DNA of 5,237 nucleotides from Fibrobacteres bacterium CG2_30_45_31 (lineage in GTDB: Bacteria; Fibrobacterota; Fibrobacteria; Fibrobacterales; Fibrobacteraceae), in assembly GCA_001873075.1 (NCBI GenBank), contig MNYL01000253.1:1-5237 (forward strand), in the 5' to 3' direction. How positions within the stretch are numbered: position 1 is the stretch's first letter; each line of letters opens with the position of its first letter. Shown in pieces: positions 1-5,127 of this stretch. Below the pieces are notes generated by a model. The model made no database searches. It worked only from the letters and a program-made list of their open reading frames with translations, and was not told the origin of the DNA. A program made the position numbers and the translations under genes.

Positions 1-303
1 GGATTTTCCGCCGGAGTGATGCTTCGCACGGGACAATCTCAAAGTGCTTCGATTGTGACGAATGCTGTGTTTCCGTTGTTGTTTTTGAGTACCACGTTTC
101 TTCCGCGGGAGATGATTACGACTCAGTGGCTTTTGACGGTGTCGTGGGGAAATCCGGTGACCTATCTTCTGGAAGGCTCGCGGTATCTTCTGGCGGGGAC
201 TTCTTCGGCGCGGTTCTTCTATGTTGCGCTCGTACTATTTGCTGCGAGTGCTGTAGTATCCATCGCTTTTGCCCTGGGGAGTACCCGGAAAATGAGGATG
301 TAA
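1..303 (+). CDS. ABC-2 type transporter permease, C-terminal fragment
   Basis: This is the last 100 codons of a gene whose start lies left of the window; the frame is open from the first base and stops at TAA 301-303. The fragment has two hydrophobic stretches, about residues 16-36 and 73-94, with a short amphipathic stretch between them. The segment containing FLSTTFLPREM, followed by WGNPVTYLLEGSRYLLAG, matches the classic end of ABC-2 permeases, where a membrane helix with a 'flS..f.P' motif is followed by 'nPltyl.e..R.ll.g' and a final helix. Such permeases form the membrane channel of exporters of the DrrB/NodJ type (drugs, polysaccharides or lipids) and pair with an ATPase usually encoded next door, here presumably upstream. 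The substrate cannot be told. The short charged tail (STRKMRM) would be cytoplasmic. No partner gene is visible. Family assignment is fairly firm, subfamily is not. Confidence 0.8.
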   Translation, partial: GFSAGVMLRTGQSQSASIVTNAVFPLLFLSTTFLPREMITTQWLLTVSWGNPVTYLLEGSRYLLAGTSSARFFYVALVLFAASAVVSIAFALGSTRKMRM

Positions 304-328
304 CCCATTTCAGGGAATGGGTTTTTAA
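302..328 (+). terminator. Rho-independent terminator of the permease gene
   Basis: An 8-bp perfect stem, AACCCATT (302-309) with AATGGGTT (316-323), encloses the 6-base loop TCAGGG. The T run 322-326 overlaps the right arm and is followed by AAAT. The left arm overlaps the TAA stop codon of the permease gene, so termination would occur directly after translation ends. On the opposite strand the hairpin is not followed by a T run, so it is a poorer terminator for the convergent RCC1 gene. Confidence 0.7.
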
Positions 329-367
329 ATGTAATCCCCTGTGACGTCTGGAAGGAAATATTTCGAT

Positions 368-2404
368 TCACCGAACGTCTTGTATTTTGATCCTGTATAT
401 GCCTTTGGGAAGATTCAGCGGGTAGGCTCCATCGCCATTGACATAGATACTTCTGACTTTTTGTCCGGCAGTGTTATAAATGGCGATCCACCCCTGAATA
501 CCTTGGGTGAAAAGAATGTTCTGGTCGATTCGGGTCAACGCGGATTTTTCTTTTGCGGCGAATAGAGATGTCGGCAATTCCTTGATGGTAAAGAGAGCCC
601 CGGTAAATTGAATGCTGTAATTGGTGCCTGCGCTGAGTGTGCCTAAAGTGATGGAATAAGTAGCAGGGGATTCGCCTTCGGCACGTTTCAAGGCTCCGCT
701 CCAGGAGTCATTGCCCACAAGAGGATCTGCATCATAAGGAAGAACGGGATCCTCTTTACCCGCTGTTTTTGAGGTGTCGCGGGCGGTGACGGCGATCTCT
801 TTAGGTGAAACAATCAGGCTTTTCAAAACAGGAGTGGCCGGAGCCCATTCTCCATTTCCCGCCTGTTTCGCCGTGATGGAAACGTTTCCCGCTCCCTGGA
901 TGTGAAGGAGGCCCGAGATGATTTTTACAACGTTCGTGTCGGAGCTCGAATAAGAGACGGCGAGCCCGGAAGAGGCTGTGGCTCCTGCATCGAAATCCGC
1001 GTTGCCATAAGTCTGCGTGGTCATTTCAGGAAATGTGATGATTTGCGCTTTCTGTGTGGAAACAATTGCGAAAGAGGAGAGTTGCCCCCCTTCGCTCCAT
1101 ACGATTCCTTCCATATTGTCGAGAAGGACAGGGCTGAATTGATTTTCTTTGGTCGCATTTCCTATCTGGCCTACATTATTTCGTCCCCAGGTATAGATTT
1201 GCTCGTCGCTGGTGATTGCCAGAGTATGATTTCCTCCTCCCGCAATGGAGACTATTTTTCCAGTCATTCCTGTGACCAGAACGGGGGTTTCACTGTTGAC
1301 GGTTGTCCCGATTCCCAATTGTCCATCTGTATTGTCGCCCCAGACGTAAACGCTGCCATCGCGCGCGAGTGCTACGGAATGGTTGATTCCGGCGGCGATG
1401 GCCACGATGTCCGCAAGGCCCGGCACTTGAACGGGGATGTCCGAATCGGTCGTTCCTCCGATACCGAGTTGCCCGTAGTAATTGTATCCCCAGACGTAGA
1501 CGGTTCCGTCTTTCTTGAGTGCCATGGAATGAGCACCGCCAGCGGCGATGGCTACGACATCGGTGAGTCCTGTCACCCGGACCTCTGACATGCGGTTGGC
1601 TGTGGATTCGTTTCCGAGTTGTCCATGTCCGTTGCTGCCCCAGGCGTATACGAAGCCCATTCTGTCGAGTGCAAGTGAGTGGTTGCCTCCGGCGGCAATG
1701 GCAAGCGCCCCGGCAGTGGCGACCACGGGTGTTTTTTGTTCTGCATTGGAGCCATTTCCGACTTGACCGTAGGTACTTTCTCCCCAGGCATATACGATGC
1801 CTTTTTTATCAAGGGCCAGAGAATGGGAATATCCCGCTGAGACAGCTACAATGTTATTGAGTGTGGTGATTTGAATGGGTGTTTTCTGTGTGATATAACT
1901 TCCGATCCCGAGTTGTCCGTAGTAGTTATCGCCAAAGGAATAGACGGATCCATCGGCTTTCAGTGCAAGCGTGTGTTTTCCTCCGCTCGAGACACTGACT
2001 ATGTCCGCAAGTGCTGTGACTTCGACAGGAACCGTCTGGTTCGTGGTAGATCCCAGTCCGAGCTGTCCGGATGCACCATAGCCCCAGGCGAACAAAGAGC
2101 CTTTGCGAGGCCATACATACAAGTGCTGATAGGCGGAATCGGCGGCCCATTCGGAATTGCCGGATTGGACTGCGGTGATGAGCGATGCTCCTGCCTTCTT
2201 GACGTGTAAAACGCCTTCGGGGGAGACGGTTGCCACATTTGTGTCAGAACTTGTGTAGTACGAGATTGAAAGGCCCGAAGTTGTGGAGGCCGAAAGTGTA
2301 TAATCCGGATCACCTACCATTCGCACAGGGATGGAATCCAATGTGATGGTGCCCGCGAAACTCATGGAAACCAGGAGAAAAAAAACGGAAATAAACAATT
2401 TCAT
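368..2404 (-). CDS. Secreted RCC1-repeat (seven-bladed propeller) protein with Ig-like, MBG-like and C-terminal sorting-like domains
   Basis: The 678-residue protein starts at ATG 2404-2402, with a weak GGA five bases upstream, and ends at TGA 370-368. Residues 1-17 are a signal peptide (Lys2, hydrophobic core, cleavage probably after SFA). Residues 19-97 form an Ig-like module with SSDTNVATV and GNSEWA. Residues 103-450 hold seven RCC1 repeats of about 50 residues, built on 'WG.N..GQLG.G....PV.V..L..IV.IAAG..HS.AL..DG.VY'. Seven repeats fit one closed RCC1-type beta-propeller. Repeat 2 has FGD for WG, repeat 3 is slightly short, and repeat 7 is degenerate (GGQLSSFAI for GG.HSLAL). Residues 453-533 repeat the Ig-like module (SSDTNV, GNGEWA). 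Residues 534-608 resemble an MBG domain (TSKTAGKEDPVLPY, TNYSIQFTGALFTI). Residues 612-678 resemble a type IX secretion C-terminal domain (IAIYNTAGQKV, LPKGIYRIKI). No catalytic motif is visible. In bacteria such propellers are mostly surface or secreted proteins of unknown role; binding or adhesion is inference only. It is convergent with the permease gene. Confidence 0.88.
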   Translation of the reverse strand: MKLFISVFFLLVSMSFAGTITLDSIPVRMVGDPDYTLSASTTSGLSISYYTSSDTNVATVSPEGVLHVKKAGASLITAVQSGNSEWAADSAYQHLYVWPRKGSLFAWGYGASGQLGLGSTTNQTVPVEVTALADIVSVSSGGKHTLALKADGSVYSFGDNYYGQLGIGSYITQKTPIQITTLNNIVAVSAGYSHSLALDKKGIVYAWGESTYGQVGNGSNAEQKTPVVATAGALAIAAGGNHSLALDRMGFVYAWGSNGHGQLGNESTANRMSEVRVTGLTDVVAIAAGGAHSMALKKDGTVYVWGYNYYGQLGIGGTTDSDIPVQVPGLADIVAIAAGINHSVALARDGSVYVWGDNTDGQLGIGTTVNSETPVLVTGMTGKIVSIAGGGNHTLAITSDEQIYTWGRNNVGQIGNATKENQFSPVLLDNMEGIVWSEGGQLSSFAIVSTQKAQIITFPEMTTQTYGNADFDAGATASSGLAVSYSSSDTNVVKIISGLLHIQGAGNVSITAKQAGNGEWAPATPVLKSLIVSPKEIAVTARDTSKTAGKEDPVLPYDADPLVGNDSWSGALKRAEGESPATYSITLGTLSAGTNYSIQFTGALFTIKELPTSLFAAKEKSALTRIDQNILFTQGIQGWIAIYNTAGQKVRSIYVNGDGAYPLNLPKGIYRIKIQDVR
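1055..2098 (-). repeat. Seven tandem RCC1 repeats (protein-level, about 150 bp each)
   Basis: Codons 103-450 of the RCC1 protein are seven consecutive copies of a roughly 50-residue unit. On the + strand the periodicity shows as recurring 'cccca(g)gcgta' or 'ccccagacgta' (the complement of YxWG) followed by 'gttgtcc' or 'gttgcccgt' (GQLG). The copies have diverged at the DNA level, so this is an old protein repeat and not a recent DNA amplification. Periodic coding sequence of this kind also leaves long spurious open frames on the opposite strand. Confidence 0.85.
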
Positions 2405-2439
2405 GATTTTCCAAAAACAGAGTGATTCTTCTGAGGGTA

Positions 2440-2445
2440 ATTATA
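2440..2445 (-). promoter_or_regulatory. Probable -10 box of the RCC1 gene promoter
   Basis: Read on the minus strand this is a perfect TATAAT, 35 bases upstream of the ATG, which would give a leader of about 30 bases. No good -35 is found at 16-18 bases; the region there is AT-rich. A TTGACT (2478-2473) lies upstream but with a 27-base gap, too far for a standard sigma-70 pair. Upstream A tracts could act as an UP element. The -10 call rests on motif and position only. Confidence 0.45.
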
Positions 2446-2575
2446 CTTTTTGAAATGAAAATATTTGTCTTAAGTCAAAAAAATATTACCAAAAATTCAC
2501 TTTTTTTTTGTTTTGCGGTGATTCTAATCCCAGTCTTTATGAAATAATAATCTGCCATTTTTCTCAAAAAAAAAG

Positions 2576-2594
2576 ACTATTTCCAAGGAATAGT
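2576..2594 (+). promoter_or_regulatory. Small dyad directly upstream of the small-ORF ribosome binding site
   Basis: ACTATT (2576-2581) and AATAGT (2589-2594) are perfect inverted arms. Inside them CC (2583-2584) can pair with GG (2587-2588), leaving one bulged T and a two-base turn. The dyad ends exactly where the GAGGGA ribosome binding site begins. It could be a small leader hairpin or an operator-like palindrome. It is weak as an RNA fold and may be chance in AT-rich DNA. Confidence 0.3.
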
Positions 2595-2600
2595 GAGGGA
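2595..2600 (+). promoter_or_regulatory. Strong Shine-Dalgarno sequence of the small lipoprotein-like ORF
   Basis: GAGGGA lies six bases upstream of the ATG at 2607, an ideal spacing. It is stronger than the site in front of the RCC1 gene and resembles the GAGG site of the esterase gene. It is the main reason to take the 23-codon ORF seriously. Confidence 0.5.
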
Positions 2601-2606
2601 TTTTCC

Positions 2607-2678
2607 ATGAAATATGTTGCTTTTCTCCCGATGATTTCTTTTTTCTGGGCGTGTTCCAAATACGGTTACTTCTCTTGA
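2607..2678 (+). CDS. Tiny lipoprotein-like peptide, possibly a frameshifted remnant
   Basis: This 23-codon frame (MKYVAFLPMISFFWAC, then SKYGYFS, TGA 2676-2678) has the shape of a lipoprotein signal peptide: a Lys near the start, a hydrophobic stretch, and a lipobox-like F-W-A-C with Cys at residue 16. The strong GAGGGA ribosome binding site at ideal spacing supports translation. The mature peptide would be only eight residues (CSKYGYFS), short even for small lipoproteins. In the next frame the sequence stays open across the stop and reads SLEDWAWNVDSNDG, ending at TAA 2713-2715 just before a hairpin. It may therefore be a lipoprotein gene truncated by a frameshift, a sequencing indel, or a genuine minigene. 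It is divergent from the RCC1 gene and convergent with the esterase gene. The upstream promoter is unclear; TTGCGG (2513-2518) and TTTATG (2536-2541), 17 bases apart, are a weak candidate. No family is recognised. Confidence 0.4.
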   Translation: MKYVAFLPMISFFWACSKYGYFS

Positions 2679-2719
2679 AGACTGGGCCTGGAACGTCGAC
2701 AGCAACGATGGCTAATAGG

Positions 2720-2750
2720 AAAATCCTCCCCTGCATTTACAAGGGAGGAC
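2720..2750 (-). terminator. Rho-independent terminator downstream of the esterase gene
   Basis: TCCTCCC (2724-2730) pairs with GGGAGGA (2743-2749), giving a GC-rich 7-bp stem with a 12-base loop. On the minus strand the stem is followed by TTTTCC, giving a short U tract. It lies about 50 bases beyond the esterase stop codon, a reasonable place for that gene's terminator. On the + strand it is followed by CTTAAGTT, a poor U tract, but it could still help end a transcript of the small ORF. Confidence 0.6.
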
Positions 2751-2798
2751 TTAAGTTATTGAGAGATGAAAATTTTATCTGAAATGTTGAATGCTTTT

Positions 2799-3461
2799 CT
2801 ACTTTTTCACTTCAATGAATTTGCTGATGTTCTTATTTTGCACAAGGTAAATGCCACTGTTTAGCTTAGACTTTCCGAGTTCCACTTTAAGCGTGGAAAT
2901 ATCGGTTGCGTGGAATGCGCCCAAGTATGTTCCTTTGATGTTGTAAACTTTGAATGTCTGTGGGCCTTGTACGAGGTTTGCATTCACTTCAGTGATGTGC
3001 GTTGTGCTTTCGGTGAATTTAATGTTGTCAATATTTGTGTAATTTCCGGTGATGGCAATTTTTAAGATGTGAGGGCCTGCGGTAAGCGCGGTTGTTTTTC
3101 CGGTAACGGTGCTGTAAGTGTCCCAATCACCGCCGTTAGCGACCTTAATCGTATCTGTAATCGCCTGATTATCAATGAATAGGCGGAATGAGGACGCATC
3201 TGAACCGGATGCAACGAGGGCTTCATAGGTGTAAAAATCTTCTTTTGCAATCTTCACGGTGTATTCCAGCCATTCTCCAGCGTTCGTGTAACCCACTGCG
3301 TAACCACTCGAAATCGTTACGATGTCCACACCGTCTGTGCGATACACATTGCCCTGGTTTGCGGTTTCGTTGTCTGAATAAGAAACATTCTGACCACCGA
3401 CATCATAATTTTCCGCTTCAACAGTGCCTGGGATGGCAATGGTATCCTGATATGGAGCTTG
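2799..3461 (-). repeat. Direct repeat copy 1: CBM6 plus C-terminal domain coding block
   Basis: This block matches 4465-5127 at a constant offset of 1666 bases with no gap. Hand alignment of the encoded proteins from DTIAIPG to the end gives about 161 of 215 identical residues (75%). Identity is higher in the CBM6 (TNAGEWLEYTV onward) than in the C-terminal domain. The longest perfect DNA match I noticed is 26 bases, 3202-3227 against 4868-4893. Homology begins at the QAPY linker, the module boundary. Confidence 0.88.
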
Positions 3462-4298
3462 ATCTACCGGCACAATTTTAAGTAAAGACAGCATCACTTG
3501 TGCGTAACGCTTACCGAATTCCTGGTAGCTTTCGTTGCTAAAGTGTAAGCTATCTCCACCGCTTACAAGCCCGCTGGAACTTACGACATGTGCGGTCGGA
3601 ATCTTACTTGGCAGGGCATCTATCTGCGTATTTGCACCAGAGCATTTTCCCGGGCTCAATACTTCGCCCGCAAGGAGTGGCACGGAATCTGCGGCGAGAC
3701 CCAAATCACTTAGCATTTTATTGTAAATTTTCTTGACCGAATTTGCCCAGGTGTCGCTATAGGCATCGGTTTCGCCTTGGTGAAGAAGGATTCCCTTAAT
3801 AACGCCGACTTCCTGAGCTTTTTTGGCGAGCTCAATCATTCTTCCGTAGGGGTTTCCTCCATAATCGGCGGTAAGGTCTTTTAGCCATTGGGCTGCAGAA
3901 TCAAGATATCCCTTGTACTGATCTTCGTCAAAAAGGCGAATTGCCGTGCCTGCTACGGCCACGGGGATAATTCCGATGGTAACTCCTGGAAGGCTATCCG
4001 CCATTGTTTTGCCAAAGTAATCGGCGGGGGAGAGGCCTGTATAGCAATGAAACATCGGGGGAACGGCTACGGCCCATTCTCCCAGTGTGCGGCCCATATT
4101 TGTGCAAGTCATAGGGGCGAGTATTTTGAACCGGTCGTTTGTCTTTCTGTTTTCATCAGTAACGGTGGCATTCCCTTGCATATTCGATTGTCCGAATGCG
4201 ATGTAAACGTGAAAATTCGGATCTGGAGCGGCAAATGTTTGGGTGCCGAATAGTATCAAAGAAAATGCTAAAAATGAAAGCTTGAATCGTTGTTTCAT
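2799..4298 (-). CDS. Secreted acetyl xylan esterase, CE6 (SASA/SGNH-type) + CBM6 + C-terminal domain
   Basis: The predicted enzyme removes acetyl groups from xylan (EC 3.1.1.72), opening the backbone to xylanases. It has 499 residues. Residues 1-23 are a signal peptide (MKQRFK, hydrophobic core, cleavage near TFA). Residues 28-275 are the esterase, with FGQSNMQG (nucleophile Ser38), LLHQGETDA (His173, Glu176) and GGDSLHFS (Asp249, His252). This pattern and spacing match CE6 esterases of Fibrobacter as I recall them. Residues 285-430 are a CBM6 with VEAENYDVGG, GYTNAGEWLEYTV and a closing NIDNIKF. Residues 431-499 form a C-terminal domain (FKVYNIKGTYLGAF, LNSGIYLV, basic end) like type IX secretion or Fibrobacter C-terminal modules. 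The start is ATG 4298-4296 with GAGG six bases upstream; an in-frame TTG at 4310 overlaps that site and is not the start. Substrate preference within acetylated polysaccharides is inferred from the family. Confidence 0.9.
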   Translation of the reverse strand: MKQRFKLSFLAFSLILFGTQTFAAPDPNFHVYIAFGQSNMQGNATVTDENRKTNDRFKILAPMTCTNMGRTLGEWAVAVPPMFHCYTGLSPADYFGKTMADSLPGVTIGIIPVAVAGTAIRLFDEDQYKGYLDSAAQWLKDLTADYGGNPYGRMIELAKKAQEVGVIKGILLHQGETDAYSDTWANSVKKIYNKMLSDLGLAADSVPLLAGEVLSPGKCSGANTQIDALPSKIPTAHVVSSSGLVSGGDSLHFSNESYQEFGKRYAQVMLSLLKIVPVDQAPYQDTIAIPGTVEAENYDVGGQNVSYSDNETANQGNVYRTDGVDIVTISSGYAVGYTNAGEWLEYTVKIAKEDFYTYEALVASGSDASSFRLFIDNQAITDTIKVANGGDWDTYSTVTGKTTALTAGPHILKIAITGNYTNIDNIKFTESTTHITEVNANLVQGPQTFKVYNIKGTYLGAFHATDISTLKVELGKSKLNSGIYLVQNKNISKFIEVKK

Positions 4299-4303
4299 AA
4301 AAT

Positions 4304-4309
4304 ACCTCA
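4304..4309 (-). promoter_or_regulatory. Shine-Dalgarno sequence deciding the esterase start
   Basis: The minus strand reads TGAGGT here, with GAGG (4308-4305) six bases upstream of the ATG at 4298. The in-frame TTG at 4310-4308 overlaps this site and has no ribosome binding site of its own, so the ATG is the start. The signal peptide then begins MKQRFK, a normal basic n-region. Confidence 0.75.
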
Positions 4310-4324
4310 ATGATTTAATCTATT

Positions 4325-4377
4325 CCTATAAAGAGTTTTTTATTGTTAAAGTTTTTTTTCTATCAATTTTTTGTCAA
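4325..4377 (-). promoter_or_regulatory. Possible promoter region of the esterase gene
   Basis: The minus strand carries a consensus TTGACA (4377-4372) and a TTGATA (4366-4361) in very AT-rich sequence, followed by AATAAA (4344-4339) at 16 bases from TTGATA, and TTTATA (4332-4327) nearer the gene. No single pair with both good hexamers and good spacing stands out. That a promoter lies here is inferred from the terminator just upstream and the AT-rich composition; the exact boxes are uncertain. Confidence 0.35.
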
Positions 4378-4390
4378 TGAGGGGTGAAGT

Positions 4391-4429
4391 AAAAAGCCCT
4401 TCACTGCGTTCGCAAGTAAGGGCTTTTTT
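4391..4429 (-). terminator. Strong rho-independent terminator downstream of the second CBM6 enzyme gene
   Basis: AAAAAGCCCTT (4391-4401) and AAGGGCTTTTT (4418-4428) are a perfect 11-bp inverted repeat. The 16-base interior contains TGCG and CGCA, which can extend the stem. Either strand ends in a T run, so the structure can work in both directions, but only the minus-strand gene ending at 4465 runs into it, about 35 bases downstream of its stop. It separates that gene from the esterase gene and argues against a simple two-gene operon, unless read-through occurs. Confidence 0.85.
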
Positions 4430-4464
4430 ATAATGGTCTGAGAGCTTAATTCTTTGACATGTAT

Positions 4465-5127
4465 TTATTTTTTTATTTCAATGAACTTGCTCATATTCTT
4501 GTTCCGCACAAGGTAGACGCCGCTGTTCAAATTAGACATTTGCATCTGAGTTCTGAGCCCAGAAATGTTGTTTGCTTGAAATGCGCCGAGGTAGGTTCCT
4601 TTTACGTTATACACTTTGAAACCTTGAGAACCTTGAGCGAGATTCGCCTTGATATCGGCAAGTTTTGTGGTGCCTTCCGTGAACTTGATGTTATCGATGT
4701 TCACATAGCTTCCTGTAATGGCAATCTTTAATACGTGAGAACCTGCTGTGAGTGCGGTTGTTTTTCCAGTAACGACACTGTAAGTGTCCCAATCGCCGCC
4801 ATTAGCGACCTTGAGTGTATCCGTAATGGCTTGGTCATCAATGAATAAGCGGAATGAAGATCCGTCCGAACCGGATGCAACGAGGGCTTCATACGTGTAA
4901 ACACCTTCTTTTGCAACTTTTACTGTATATTCGAGCCATTCTCCGGCGTTTGTGTAGCCGATGGCATATCCGCCTGTGAGAGCTGTAAGATCTACACGGT
5001 CTTCGCGATAAACGGCGCCTTGATTAGTGGCATCTGCATCATAGTAAGATTTACTTTGACCGCCCACATCGTAGTTTTCTGCTTCGACAGTGCCCGGAAT
5101 GGCAATGGTATCCTTGTATGGAGCTTG
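4465..5127 (-). repeat. Direct repeat copy 2: CBM6 plus C-terminal domain coding block
   Basis: This is the partner of 2799-3461, gap-free at an offset of 1666 bases. Both copies end exactly at their stop codons, and their downstream sequences (different terminators) are unrelated, so the duplicated unit is the coding block for the linker end, CBM6 and C-terminal domain. The copies lie in the same orientation and could recombine with each other. Confidence 0.88.

Larger units (their letters stand above)
2405..2798. other. AT-rich intergenic region between the RCC1 and esterase genes
   Basis: This 394-bp spacer holds no full-size gene. From the RCC1 side it contains a TATAAT-type -10 box for that gene, an A7 run (2477-2483), a T9 run (2501-2509), an A9 run (2566-2574), a small imperfect dyad (2576-2594), a 23-codon lipoprotein-like ORF on the + strand with a strong Shine-Dalgarno sequence, and the hairpin terminator of the esterase gene. 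The homopolymer runs may give curved DNA upstream of the promoter. No riboswitch fold or tRNA was recognised. Confidence 0.6.

Noticed and set aside
902..1588. 228-codon open frame on the + strand inside the RCC1 gene
   Set aside because: It is antisense to clear RCC1 repeats and its openness follows from their periodic codon pattern. Its translation is rich in Cys, Asp and Arg, with no recognisable domain and no convincing ribosome binding site.
1871..2209. 112-codon open frame on the + strand inside the RCC1 gene
   Set aside because: It is another antisense shadow of the RCC1 repeat region without domain or start signal.
2440..2478. TTGACT (2478-2473) paired with TATAAT (2445-2440) as a full sigma-70 promoter
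   Set aside because: The 27-base gap is far outside the usual 16-18 bases, so only the -10 box was kept.
2524..2736. 70-codon minus-strand frame in the spacer with a hydrophobic start (MQGRIFLLAIVAV)
   Set aside because: Its start lies within the loop of the esterase terminator hairpin, there is no ribosome binding site upstream, and the rest is low-complexity Lys/Phe sequence from AT-rich DNA. The overlapping + strand small ORF has better signals.
3888..4253. 121-codon open frame on the + strand opposite the esterase domain
   Set aside because: It is antisense to the conserved CE6 catalytic region, and the protein it would make has no recognisable features.
4429..4459. TATAAT (4429-4434) and TTGACA (4454-4459) on the + strand
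   Set aside because: They are in the wrong order for a promoter, and no + strand gene follows; the TATAAT arises from the T run of the terminator.
4728..4916. 62-codon minus-strand frame, with a counterpart at 3062-3250
   Set aside because: Both are out-of-frame readings of the duplicated CBM6 block. Their similarity merely reflects the DNA repeat.
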